In this document: positions 53,186 through 62,768 of the stretch, piece by piece
How positions within the stretch are numbered: the stretch's first letter is position 1
How the letters are laid out: every line of letters starts with the position of its first letter
Assembly: GCA_964387745.1 (NCBI GenBank)
Contig: CAYLXL010000004.1
Span: 1-64,000, forward strand
DNA length: 64,000 nucleotides
From: JAGOUU01 sp964387745
GTDB lineage: Bacteria > Pseudomonadota > Gammaproteobacteria > JAGOUU01
Direction: 5' to 3'
Translations under genes and position numbers: made by a program
The notes under the pieces: model-generated
What the model was told of the DNA's origin: nothing
The model's database searches: none
What the model saw: the letters and a program-made list of their open reading frames with translations, nothing else

Positions 53186-53763
53186 GATTGCTCCATTTGT
53201 GTAAATTTCTGCGCCATTTTTTGTGTGTCAAAAAATGTATACGATAAAGTCATTTCATTAATATCTTTTGGAAAGTTTTTGTCAAGGAAGAAAACTAAAG
53301 GCATTAACATGCTTTCGCCAGGCCTAAGTATTTGTTCACCGAAACAAAAACATTCGGTTTTATGCATTTGGCGAGCAACTGTTCCTGGTGTAATACTTGG
53401 AATGGCTCGGCCAACAATAGTTTTATCAGACAAATTCTTAATATAAAAAGTTACTTGTTTTCTCTCGCCAGGGTGAACAGTCACACTTTTTAACGAAGGT
53501 TTAAATTCCCATGGTAAGTGCTTGTTCAAATTGGTTGTAAATTGTACTCTAATGCTCCTACTTGCGTCGACGGTGCTTGCATATTCAACTTTATAACGAC
53601 CATCAGTTTTGCCATTAAGTCCAGTAATCTTACAAAAGGTATTGTACAAAGGTACTAAAGCATAGCTAAAAGCAAAACTGAGTAATAAACATAATACTAT
53701 CCAATAGATAATCTTCTTATTTGATTTCTTATTCGATTTATTATTGTTTACTACTTCAGTCAT
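53182..53763 (-). CDS. ctaG: Cytochrome c oxidase assembly protein CtaG (COX11)
   Basis: This 193-residue copper chaperone for the CuB site has one N-terminal helix (about 18-38), SYALVPLYNTFCKITGLNG with a conserved Cys, and the copper motif ECFCFGEQ. The C-terminal domain is beta-rich with TLSYTFF. It sits between coxA and coxC as usual. Confidence 0.94.
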   Translation of the reverse strand: MTEVVNNNKSNKKSNKKIIYWIVLCLLLSFAFSYALVPLYNTFCKITGLNGKTDGRYKVEYASTVDASRSIRVQFTTNLNKHLPWEFKPSLKSVTVHPGERKQVTFYIKNLSDKTIVGRAIPSITPGTVARQMHKTECFCFGEQILRPGESMLMPLVFFLDKNFPKDINEMTLSYTFFDTQKMAQKFTQMEQS

Positions 53764-53783
53764 GGTAAATAGATAAATATTGT

Positions 53784-55412
53784 TTAATATGTGTGTACAA
53801 AATCCTTATCTATAACAGGAGGCGTTTCAAAAGTATGGTAAGGCATTGGCGTTGGTAACGTCCATTCTAAGCCATGTGCACCTTCCCAGAACTTTGGTTC
53901 AGAGATTTTTTGCCCGCTACGTATCGATTTGATGACAATATAGAAAAATAGTACTTGTGACAATCCAAATAACATTGAGCCAACAGTAGCCATTTGATTA
54001 AACTCTGTAAATTGTAAAGCGTAATCAGGTATACGTCTTGGCATGCCTGCTAAACCTAAAAAGTGCATAGGAAAGAAAGTTAAATTTACAGAAATAGCTG
54101 ATAACCAAAAATGGAAGTTTGCAAGTGTATGGCTATACATTCTGCCAGTGAACTTTGGTAACCAATAATACACTGCTGCTATAACAGAGAAAACGGCACC
54201 TGGAACTAATACATAATGGAAGTGAGCAACCACAAAGTAAGTATCATGATATTGGAAATCAGAAGGTGCTATAGCTAGCATCAATCCAGAGAATCCACCC
54301 ATTGTAAACAATATTACAAACGCAATTGCAAATAACATTGGCGGTTCAAAAGTTAACGAACCACGAAACATGGTGCTAACCCAGTTGAAAACTTTAACAC
54401 CGGTAGGCACGGCTATCAGCATAGTAGCATACATGAAAAACAACTGGCCTTCTAAAGGTATACCAGTCATAAACATATGATGAGCCCAAACAATAAATGA
54501 TAATAATGCAATAGAACCAACCGCATAGATCATTGATGTTCTACCAAATAAGTGCTTTCTGGCAAATGTTGGAATAATTTCTGATGCAATACCAAAAGCA
54601 GGCAGAATAATAATGTAAACTTCAGGGTGCCCGAAGAACCAAAAGATGTGCTGAAACAATACTGGATCACCGCCACCTGCAGCATCAAAAAAGTGCGTGC
54701 CGAAGTTTCGGTCTGTTAACATCATAGTGATAACACCAGCAAGTACAGGCATAACAGCAATGATTAAAAACGCAGTTATTAGCCAAGTCCAGCAGAAAAT
54801 AGGCATCTGCATCATGTTCATCGTAGGTGCACGCATATTAAGCAATGTAACAATAACGTTGATTGAACCCATTATTGATGACATACCTAAAAGATGCACA
54901 GCAAAGATGAAAAAGTCAGTAGACTTCGGACCATAAGTGGTCGATAGTGGTGCATAGAACGTCCAACCAAAGTTAGGTGCGCCACCTTCCATAAAGAATG
55001 TGCTGACCAGGATGAGTGCTGCAACCGGTAAAATCCAGAAACTCCAGTTATTTAATCTAGGCAGAGCCATATCAGGCGCGCCTATCATAACAGGGATCAT
55101 TAAGTTGGCAAGACCAGTGAAAGCAGGCATGATTGCTCCAAACACCATGATCAAACCGTGTAATGTGGTCAATGAGTTAAAAAAGTTAGGGTCAAATAAT
55201 TGTAAACCAGGCTTAAATAACTCAGCTCTGATCAATAAGGCCATTAAACCACCAACTAAGAACATGATTCCGCTAAACCACATGTACATACCACCGATGT
55301 CTTTATGGTTTGTTGTATACAACCATCTTGAGATACCAGCTGGTGGGCCATGATGGTGGGCTGCATGGTGATCATCAGCATGATCATGATGGGTATTATA
55401 GTTATTGCTCAT
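53784..55412 (-). CDS. ctaD: Cytochrome c oxidase subunit I (aa3-type)
   Basis: This 542-residue catalytic subunit has 12 membrane helices holding heme a, heme a3 and CuB. WFFGHPEVYI contains the His-Tyr pair of the active site (cross-linked H-x3-Y), HHMFMTG the second CuB pair, and VVAHFHYVL the heme ligands. A His-rich N-terminus (HHDHADDHHAAHHHG) is unusual in density and may bind metal. It follows coxB by 30 bp. Confidence 0.96.
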   Translation of the reverse strand: MSNNYNTHHDHADDHHAAHHHGPPAGISRWLYTTNHKDIGGMYMWFSGIMFLVGGLMALLIRAELFKPGLQLFDPNFFNSLTTLHGLIMVFGAIMPAFTGLANLMIPVMIGAPDMALPRLNNWSFWILPVAALILVSTFFMEGGAPNFGWTFYAPLSTTYGPKSTDFFIFAVHLLGMSSIMGSINVIVTLLNMRAPTMNMMQMPIFCWTWLITAFLIIAVMPVLAGVITMMLTDRNFGTHFFDAAGGGDPVLFQHIFWFFGHPEVYIIILPAFGIASEIIPTFARKHLFGRTSMIYAVGSIALLSFIVWAHHMFMTGIPLEGQLFFMYATMLIAVPTGVKVFNWVSTMFRGSLTFEPPMLFAIAFVILFTMGGFSGLMLAIAPSDFQYHDTYFVVAHFHYVLVPGAVFSVIAAVYYWLPKFTGRMYSHTLANFHFWLSAISVNLTFFPMHFLGLAGMPRRIPDYALQFTEFNQMATVGSMLFGLSQVLFFYIVIKSIRSGQKISEPKFWEGAHGLEWTLPTPMPYHTFETPPVIDKDFVHTY

Positions 55413-55442
55413 GGACGTTTCCTGATTATTTACTAATTTTTA

Positions 55443-56522
55443 TTATTTTTTAGATTTATTTTCTGGTTTTGCTTTTTGCTCAGACTTTTCAGCTTTACTC
55501 GATGTATCAGTCGCTGTAGCAGTAGCAGTTGTTGTAGCTGTATTACTGAGATTATTACTTAGATTCTCTTTGCTAGTACCTACAGGACTACTTGCCGTTG
55601 AAGCTGCTGATGCAGGTGCTTCTACACCTGCAGCGGCTTTCTCTTCATCTGTCATTGTAGCCTCTGCTGCTGCAGCTGCAGCTTCGTGCGGGTTAGGAGC
55701 TGCAGTTTGTTTTTTTACTAATTGCTCTGCTACCCACTTTTGATAATCAACTTCGGTTCTAGCATCAACAACAATTGGCATGTAGGCATGACGTGCGCCA
55801 CATAATTCAGCACATTGACCACGATAAATACCAGGTTTTTCGATCCTCACCCAAGATTCGTTTATAAAGCCAGGGATAGTATCTTTTTTGAGTCCTAATT
55901 CAGGTACCCACCAAGAATGGATTACATCATTAGCAGTGAATAAGAATCTTATTTTTTTATTAATAGGTACGACTAAATAATTATCAACATCACGTAAATA
56001 ATGAGTATCTTTGACATCTTTGTTATCAATTTGTTCTTGTGGTGTTAAGAGGTTGCTAAAAAAACTTATATCTTGTTCAGGATATTCATATTGCCAGCGC
56101 CATTGGTAACCAGTGACTTTGATTAATAGGTCAGAATTAGACTTATCATCAATATATTTTAAAACAGTTGTAGCCGGGATAGCCATACTGATTAAAATAA
56201 CAAAAGGAATAATTGTCCAAATAATTTCAACAGCTGTATTTTCATGAAAATCATGGGCTTCATGGCCTATGGACTTTCTATGCATAATCAATGAATAGAT
56301 AAGCACACTGAAAACTACGACGCCTATGGCCACGCAGATCCAGAAAATAGTCATATGTAAATGATAAATTTTCTGACTGATTTGAGAAACACCGTGAGGC
56401 ATATTCAGAGTGTAATCTGCATAAGCAACGTTACTCATGAAAGTAATTATTATTAGTCCATATAGATTAGTAACAATTTTTTTCAAACTAGACAAAACAG
56501 AACTTGATTTGGTGACCTTCAT
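55443..56522 (-). CDS. ctaC: Cytochrome c oxidase subunit II with long low-complexity tail
   Basis: This 359-residue protein has two N-terminal helices after an export segment and a CuA domain: HSWWVPELG, then CAELCGARHAYM with all CuA ligands (Cys, Glu, Cys, His, Met). It takes electrons from cytochrome c. After residue about 265 comes a tail of about 95 residues rich in Ala, Thr, Ser, Lys and Glu (for example TATTTATATATDTSSK), instead of the cytochrome c domain seen in caa3 enzymes. It is the first gene of the operon. Confidence 0.94.
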   Translation of the reverse strand: MKVTKSSSVLSSLKKIVTNLYGLIIITFMSNVAYADYTLNMPHGVSQISQKIYHLHMTIFWICVAIGVVVFSVLIYSLIMHRKSIGHEAHDFHENTAVEIIWTIIPFVILISMAIPATTVLKYIDDKSNSDLLIKVTGYQWRWQYEYPEQDISFFSNLLTPQEQIDNKDVKDTHYLRDVDNYLVVPINKKIRFLFTANDVIHSWWVPELGLKKDTIPGFINESWVRIEKPGIYRGQCAELCGARHAYMPIVVDARTEVDYQKWVAEQLVKKQTAAPNPHEAAAAAAEATMTDEEKAAAGVEAPASAASTASSPVGTSKENLSNNLSNTATTTATATATDTSSKAEKSEQKAKPENKSKK

Positions 56523-56667
56523 TACTAAACTCCAACTACAGTGGTCTTTTCTTGTAAACGCAATTCACCAATTTTATATATAGCAAAGCTATGAATCAAT
56601 AGTTAAAGACTATTTAGTTTCTTTATATTGATGTAGTATGGTATCCCCCTAATAAATAGCCAATTTT

Positions 56668-57456
56668 TTATTTATCCAACTCATAGGATTTGGAGATAGC
56701 AATGAAGTCTTGCAAGCTTAGGTTTTCAGCTCGAGCCTTAGGATCTATATTTAATTTTTTTAGGAGATCAGCGTTTACAAATCTGTTTAAGCTGTTAGTA
56801 ATAGTCTTACGACGTTGATTAAAGGCATCTTTTACGATGTCAGCAAATAACTGTACATTAACCGTATTATCTGTTTTTTTGGGTATAAGTTGCACGATTG
56901 CAGACTTTACTTTTGGTGCGGGCCTAAAAGCTGTATTAGGTATTGTAAATAGTTTGTTTACATCACAGTAGTATTGCGTCATTACACTCAAGCGCCCATA
57001 TTCTTTTGTATTGGGCTCAGCAATCATCCTGTCGACTACTTCTAATTGCAGCATAAAGCTCATGTCTGAAATAAGCTCTATAGATTTAAATAAGTGAAAT
57101 AATATAGGTGTCGAAATATTATAGGGCAGGTTACCAATGATGCGTATCTTATTGCCTGCAGAAGGATTAATGCTGTCTAGGTTAAACTTTAGAATATCAT
57201 AATTAAATAATGTAATTTGCTGTTGGTATTTGCTGGTTAAAACTTCTGCTAAGTCTTTATCGATTTCTACTAAATAAAGATGATTGATTTTGGCTAGTAA
57301 TTTTTCAGTAAGAGCGCCCATCCCAGGACCAATTTCTAAAATTACTTGCTCAGGCTTGGGGTTGAAGCTACTGATAATTTTATTAATAATATTTTGATCG
57401 TGTAAGAAGTTTTGTCCAAAACGCTTACGTGGCTGATGTTCGTAGTTCTCTGTCAT
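56668..57456 (-). CDS. rsmA: 16S rRNA dimethyladenosine transferase
   Basis: This 262-residue SAM-dependent enzyme methylates two adjacent adenines near the 16S rRNA 3' end. RKRFGQNFLHD, EIGPGMGALTEKL (SAM site), and the catalytic IIGNLPYNIST are intact. Its start overlaps the end of pdxA by 32 bases, consistent with the conserved lptD-surA-pdxA-rsmA operon. No apaG is seen downstream. Confidence 0.95.
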   Translation of the reverse strand: MTENYEHQPRKRFGQNFLHDQNIINKIISSFNPKPEQVILEIGPGMGALTEKLLAKINHLYLVEIDKDLAEVLTSKYQQQITLFNYDILKFNLDSINPSAGNKIRIIGNLPYNISTPILFHLFKSIELISDMSFMLQLEVVDRMIAEPNTKEYGRLSVMTQYYCDVNKLFTIPNTAFRPAPKVKSAIVQLIPKKTDNTVNVQLFADIVKDAFNQRRKTITNSLNRFVNADLLKKLNIDPKARAENLSLQDFIAISKSYELDK

Positions 57457-58543
57457 GGCTGAGTTTATTTTTAATTAAAAGATTGGCGGTATCGATGGCA
57501 AATTTAAGACTGTCAGTATTGATATTGCCAGTTCCTGCTAAGCTCAAAGCTGTACCATGATCAACAGAGGTTCTGATGATAGGTAGCCCCAAAGTTACAT
57601 TAGCAGCGTGATTAAAACATCTTGCTTTAAATCCAGTTAAGCCTTGATCATGATACATAGCAACGATGATGTCAAAATTTTTGATGTTTTCATTAGTGAA
57701 TATACTATCAGCTGCAAGAGGCCCCGTGATGTCTAAGCCGTAGGTTTTTTTTAAAATATTTAACGCAGGAATCATCGTATCTATTTCTTCTGTGCCTAAA
57801 CTACCGTTTTCACCGGCATGCGGGTTTAAGCCTGTAACCAATATTCTGGGCTGCTTAATATTAAATTTGTTAATCAATTCCTGATGGATCAAAATAATTT
57901 TTGCAATAATCAATTCTTGGGTTATATGTGCAGGAATCTGATTTAATGGCAAGTGAGTAGTCATCAGTGCTACTTTTAGATTCAAGTTGTAATAATCTCG
58001 GCCCATCAGCAGCATAATTGGTTGATACTGAGGTTTTGCGTGATCATAGTTAAAAAATTGGTTACAGGCGTCAGCTATATACTCAGTGTGGCCAGTAAAC
58101 GGTATTCCTGCTGTGTTGATAATATTTTTATTAATAGGGCAGGTGACTATCGCATCACAAACTTGATCAAGACAGCTTCTTGTGGCTAAAGCTAGGCTGT
58201 TTATAACATATTTTGAATTGTTTATATCAAGATTGCCTGGAGTGAAATTTAGTTTATTTTTATTATAAGAGCTATAAGAGGTATCAACTACATATAAACT
58301 ATTATTAACATTATTATTATTAAGTGTTAAGCGATGCAGATCTGTATAGTCTATGATAACTAAATTGACTTTTAGTTTTAATAATTTAGCTCTTTGATCT
58401 AGTAGTTCAGGATCGCAAAATGCTATTAAAATATTCTGGTTATTAGCAATAAACTCAGGATTATTTAAAAGCATTAATAGGGCATCAGGGCCTATACCGG
58501 CCGGTTCGCCAACACTTATTGCTAACTTGTAAGGTTTTGTCAT
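57425..58543 (-). CDS. pdxA: 4-hydroxythreonine-4-phosphate dehydrogenase
   Basis: This 372-residue metal-dependent NAD enzyme of pyridoxal phosphate synthesis has SVGEPAGIGPD at the N-terminus, TGHTEYIAD, GLNPHAGENGSLGTEE, and YHDQGLTGFKA with metal-binding histidines, then TSVDHGTAL. About 40 residues longer than E. coli PdxA because of an insertion around residues 70-110 (Asn-rich). It lies between surA and rsmA. Confidence 0.94.
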   Translation of the reverse strand: MTKPYKLAISVGEPAGIGPDALLMLLNNPEFIANNQNILIAFCDPELLDQRAKLLKLKVNLVIIDYTDLHRLTLNNNNVNNSLYVVDTSYSSYNKNKLNFTPGNLDINNSKYVINSLALATRSCLDQVCDAIVTCPINKNIINTAGIPFTGHTEYIADACNQFFNYDHAKPQYQPIMLLMGRDYYNLNLKVALMTTHLPLNQIPAHITQELIIAKIILIHQELINKFNIKQPRILVTGLNPHAGENGSLGTEEIDTMIPALNILKKTYGLDITGPLAADSIFTNENIKNFDIIVAMYHDQGLTGFKARCFNHAANVTLGLPIIRTSVDHGTALSLAGTGNINTDSLKFAIDTANLLIKNKLSHDRELRTSAT

Positions 58544-58620
58544 AGGGCAAATTTAATGGTTATACTCTAGGCTAAAGAGTATATCACTTTAAATAATATT
58601 TCACCCTATTATTAACTAAA

Positions 58621-60025
58621 CTAAATAAAAACTTCTATAGTCGATTCGCTTTTAAGCTTATTTTGCCACATGGCAAGCGCATCATTGAATTTTCTGTTCT
58701 CAATTATTTGTTTTGCTTGAGTTTTTTTCCAACTTTCAGTGTTATCAATAATCTTCTTATCTTCTAATTGGACGATATGCCAACCATAAGCTGTTTTGAA
58801 AGGTTCGCTGATTTCACCTTTTTTAAGAGTTTGCATGGTTTGCGCAAACTCAGGCATCACAGCGTAGGGGCTTACCCAGCCAAGCTCTCCACCCTGGCTT
58901 GCGCTAGCAACATCTTCAGAATAAATAAGCGCCATATCTGAGAAATTATTAAGTTTAGATATATCTGATTTAATTTTTTTCAGTTCTTTTTGTGCTACTA
59001 GATCAGTCGTTATTTCATCTTTTTTNNNNNNNNNNCTATTACATTCTTAAAAAATGCCGAGCAAGGTGAAGATCTTAATCATTGGGCCCTTAAGCACTCA
59101 AATCCAGAAAAACCAGATTTTCATCTTTTTTAACTAATATATGACGAACTTTATACTGCGTTTCTTGGTATTTTTTTGAAGTATTAGTGAGATCAGTCAA
59201 TTTAAGAATATGAAAGCCACTTTCGTCTTGTATTGGACCATAGATTTCGTCTTTGGTTAGTTTTGGTACAATATCTGCAAATAGTGAAGGTAAATCTGCT
59301 ACATTAAACCACCCTAGATCACCGCCATTTAAGGCTTGTTGACCATCAGAGGTAATCATCGCGATTTCAGAAAAAGTTTTATTACCTTTTTTGATTTCTT
59401 GTAAAACTTTTAAAGCGCGTTCTTTAGCTAATTGGATTTTCTTGCTATCAGGTGATTCAGGTACAGCAATTAAGATATGACTAAGTTTAAAACTTGATTT
59501 AGCAGAATCATTTTTTAAACGGCCGATTTCTTGCTCAATTTCTTGTTTACTTACTTTTACTTCAGAGCTCGCAACTGCACGCTGTACGTCCATGATGGTG
59601 AGTTGATTAATAATGTCTTTTTTAAAGTCGTTGTATCGGACACCCTGACTTGCTAGTTTGTTCTTCAAGTCAAGAACATTAGTATTGTATTGCTTGGCTA
59701 CTGTTTCTATAGCATGATTGATCTGTTCTTCTGATGGTGAAATATTATTAGCTTTAGCCACCTGGAGCTGTAATGATTCTAGAATCATTGCATTGAGAAC
59801 CTGTTTACGTATCTCATTTATAGGCGGCAGTTTAACTGCTTTTGAGTTTAACTGGTTTTTGATTGTGGTTATTTTTTTATTAAGATCACTGTTTGTAATC
59901 ACATCATCATTAACGATGGCAACAATTTTATCTAATGATTGTGATTTATCAGAGCTAGCGATACAAAAGCCAGAAGCAATTAATAATATTAAAATGTTTT
60001 TACAGGTTTTGGAAAAGTTCAACAT
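58621..60025 (-). CDS. surA: Periplasmic chaperone SurA, interrupted by an assembly gap
   Basis: SurA chaperones outer-membrane proteins such as LptD. The N-terminal part (from ATG 60025; signal peptide to about residue 24, then SLDKIVAIVNDDVI) includes the first parvulin domain (FKLSHILIA to GFHILKL). The second parvulin begins KVRHILVKKDE and is then cut by a stop at 59090 and the N-gap at 59026-59035. The rest resumes at ITTDLVAQKE and runs to 58621. The 12-mer ttcatctttttt occurs at 59014-59025 and again at 59120-59131; removing 59026-59131 joins the two halves in frame, giving about 432 residues, the normal SurA length. I read it as one real gene damaged in the assembly, not a pseudogene. 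Confidence 0.88.
59026..59035. other. Assembly gap (run of ten N)
   Basis: Ten undetermined bases mark a scaffold join inside surA. The true gap size is unknown; the repeated 12-mer on both sides suggests the flanking contig ends overlap. Confidence 0.98.
59036..59133 (+). other. Orphan plus-strand ORF end beside the gap, probably misplaced
   Basis: From 59038 an open frame of 31 codons reads ITFLKNAEQGEDLN... and ends at TAA 59131-59133. It looks like a plausible protein C-terminus but starts at the gap and lies antisense inside surA. It is likely a fragment of another locus joined by the shared 12-mer, because surA is restored when it is removed. Confidence 0.5.
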
Positions 60026-60049
60026 CGTTACATCCAATAATTAGAATAA

Positions 60050-62632
60050 TTAATAAATAGCAGTTAAGTGATTGTAATAGCCTGGAATATTACTTCTTAA
60101 AATGTTTTCAAAGCTCTGGTTGATTTCACCAAGACCCTTTAAGCTAAATTGAATTTTGTATATATTATCATATTTCTTAGCTGCTTCGCTATTCACTCTC
60201 AATCTTAGTTGGTTTTTGTAGCCGAATCTTATTGCCCAGCAACATTGTTGATACTCGATGCCTAGATAGTTATCCAAGGTAGATTGATCAGTTAAATCAT
60301 AGCTGGTAAACCCTAAGATATTCCAATTATTACGTACAGGAAACTTAAATGAGGCTTCTATTTCTGATAAGTTATTTTCTGGTTTGTTAACCAAAAATAT
60401 TCGTCGACCATTGACACTATATTGGGTATTACCTTCTTTTAAAAAGTTATATTCGAGATTAATCAGCGTTTGATGGGCGTTTTGTTCATGCTGATCAGCA
60501 TAATGAAGGCCAAGATTAACCTTGCGAGTTTTATTCGTATAATAATCCCATTGCCATTCTGCTTGGCCATAGACTTTGGGGTCGAAGTTAATATTTAACT
60601 CGGAAATAAATGGTGAGAGACGATGATTATAATCATGTATTTCAGTTTCAATGCAGTTTAGTGAGGTTTTTTGGTCACAAATTGTAGTGATCATGTCTTG
60701 AAAGTAAAACACTTGTCCTAGTCCAAGTTTTAGGTACTGAGCACCGCTAGATTTGTTTTGCAGCCTAGAAACAAGACCTGCGGATAATTGATTAGCGTTA
60801 CTTTGTCGATCAAAGCCAGAAAACCTATTATCGCGGAATAATTGTTCATAGTTAAAAGTGTTTTCTTTAATATCAAAGTCAGGGGCTTGATGCTGCTTTT
60901 TGTTAGGTACAAATAAGTAAAACAATCTGGGCTCTAAAGTTTGATTATATTTTTGATTATTAAACTCGTATAAACGATCAAAATATAATGAACCATCTAT
61001 GCTAGCAATTGGAATAACATAATCCTGCTGCCGCTTATAATGCAGAGCTTCGGCGTTCTCATTGAGACGAGTTAGATTATACACACGACTGTGTAATGCT
61101 AATTTAGGTGTAATGTAGCCGTAAGTTTCTTTGAGCGACGCACTTATCGCAGGTTTAACAAAATATCTTTGTCCGTTAGCTGTTTTATTAGTGGCAGGAT
61201 GAGAGGGTTTGACAAAATGCATAGCGTTAGCATCTAACGTCATGTTTAATACAGGATTAATATTTGGTGTTAAACTTACAGGGCTATTAATAAGATTATT
61301 ATTACTGAGGGTTATCCCAGGTAAAATTTTGTAAGGCTCGGTTAAAGCAGGACCATTTAGTGAATGCATGGTTTGATACCCTTTAACTAGAGCAGATGCT
61401 TGCCAGGTATCAGAGCTATAATTTATGAGCGCTTGTTGCAGGAAATGATCTTCGGATTGTTTGTGCAGCAACTCAGAAGGAGGTAAGTCAATAACATATT
61501 GGTTATCAGAAAAATAATTATAATCAATCGTTGATGAAAAATTATTATTCCATTGTTTATTATCTTTAAATCTAATCGCGTGTCGTACTAAAGGAGCATT
61601 TTTTAAATTTTTAATTTTAGGGTCGTCATAAGTCAAACCTTCAGGGGGACTTGTCAGATTGTCTTTTTTAAATTTAGCAAAGGCTTTATCATCAGGCAGA
61701 ATCTCAAAATTAATATAATTACTGCCATAACTATCTAAGTAGCGAGTTTCAATTTGGAATTGGGCATCGCGTAGCGTCATATAACGTGTAGTTAATGTAG
61801 CATCATAGTTTGGTGCCAGGTTTAGGTAATAAGGCTGAGCGATACTATAACCATATGTATCTGATCTATTGTAGGTTGGTAACAGCAAACCAGACTTACG
61901 TTCTTTTGATGTTGGGAAGCTGATATACGGGCTGTAAAAAATAGGTAGGTCATAGAAATATAAAACTGTATTCCAAGCAGTACCTACTTGTTTATTGGGG
62001 TCGATGTTAATTTCTGAAGCATTAAGCTGCCAAGCATTATAATTTTCATTTGGTGGGCACGTAGTGTACATAGCATCAAAAATATTGTAGCTTGAGTCTT
62101 TAATGACTATTGCTCGTTTTGCCTGACCATGCGCATTATTTTGATAGTACCGGTAATAGATATCCGAATTAAAAGTTGCAGTGTTAGTTAATAAATCTGC
62201 TGAGACTAGGCTAGTTACAGCGCGAAAGTTAGGGCTTACGAATTGTACATTATCTTGCAGCGTTATTTGCGTGACTTTTTTTAATTTTTCATCTCGGTAA
62301 GCTGTGGCTTTGTCAGCTGTAACTTTTTGATCTTTGTCAAGAAACTCTACATTACCGTTTAATTTGGATAAACCATTTTTGGCTAAAGAAGAGCTATCTG
62401 CAGCAATTTCTGGGGTAGTTACAGTTGGTAAAATAGGGCGTTCATAGAATCCGGGGCAGGGGCTAAAGTTCCTTTGTTGATTAACCCAATCTGAATTAAC
62501 AAGAGAATTATCTATTTTTGGTGTTCGTTGTAATGGTTGGCTTAAACTTTTAGCTGAAGAATTGAAAATTAAAGACTGTAGTGCAATAACGGAAATGATA
62601 CTAGGTATTGTAATTTTAATTTTTAGCACCAT
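60050..62632 (-). CDS. lptD: LPS-assembly protein LptD
   Basis: This 860-residue outer-membrane beta-barrel protein, with LptE, inserts lipopolysaccharide into the outer leaflet. It has a signal peptide (to about residue 28), an OstA-like beta-jellyroll (about 90-230, for example VTADKATAYRDEKLKKVTQ), and a large barrel with many aromatic alternations. The middle motif SPYISFPTSKERKSGLLLP is family-typical, as is the YQQCCWAIRFGY double-Cys near the C-terminus that forms the LptD disulfides. ATG 62632 is chosen over TTG 62638. It lies 24 bp before surA. Confidence 0.93.
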   Translation of the reverse strand: MVLKIKITIPSIISVIALQSLIFNSSAKSLSQPLQRTPKIDNSLVNSDWVNQQRNFSPCPGFYERPILPTVTTPEIAADSSSLAKNGLSKLNGNVEFLDKDQKVTADKATAYRDEKLKKVTQITLQDNVQFVSPNFRAVTSLVSADLLTNTATFNSDIYYRYYQNNAHGQAKRAIVIKDSSYNIFDAMYTTCPPNENYNAWQLNASEINIDPNKQVGTAWNTVLYFYDLPIFYSPYISFPTSKERKSGLLLPTYNRSDTYGYSIAQPYYLNLAPNYDATLTTRYMTLRDAQFQIETRYLDSYGSNYINFEILPDDKAFAKFKKDNLTSPPEGLTYDDPKIKNLKNAPLVRHAIRFKDNKQWNNNFSSTIDYNYFSDNQYVIDLPPSELLHKQSEDHFLQQALINYSSDTWQASALVKGYQTMHSLNGPALTEPYKILPGITLSNNNLINSPVSLTPNINPVLNMTLDANAMHFVKPSHPATNKTANGQRYFVKPAISASLKETYGYITPKLALHSRVYNLTRLNENAEALHYKRQQDYVIPIASIDGSLYFDRLYEFNNQKYNQTLEPRLFYLFVPNKKQHQAPDFDIKENTFNYEQLFRDNRFSGFDRQSNANQLSAGLVSRLQNKSSGAQYLKLGLGQVFYFQDMITTICDQKTSLNCIETEIHDYNHRLSPFISELNINFDPKVYGQAEWQWDYYTNKTRKVNLGLHYADQHEQNAHQTLINLEYNFLKEGNTQYSVNGRRIFLVNKPENNLSEIEASFKFPVRNNWNILGFTSYDLTDQSTLDNYLGIEYQQCCWAIRFGYKNQLRLRVNSEAAKKYDNIYKIQFSLKGLGEINQSFENILRSNIPGYYNHLTAIY

Positions 62633-62701
62633 AATCAAATCTGTATAGGGCGAGCATCCAGCATAATAATAAACTTAATCAGCTTATTCTATAGTAATTT
62701 T

Positions 62702-62730
62702 TTGGCAATTTCAGCTGTATGTTATATTAT
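62702..62730 (+). promoter_or_regulatory. Candidate promoter of amgK-murU
   Basis: TTGGCA (62702-62707) and TATTAT (62725-62730) are separated by 17 bases, 39 bp before the amgK start in the 136-bp divergent region shared with lptD. Confidence 0.5.
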
Positions 62731-62768
62731 ATCTTTAATTAATCGCATTATTTCTTATCTTTACAATT

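Noticed and set aside
58621..60025. surA as a genuine pseudogene
   Set aside because: The break coincides with an N-gap and a duplicated 12-mer, and the frame is restored by removing the inserted segment.
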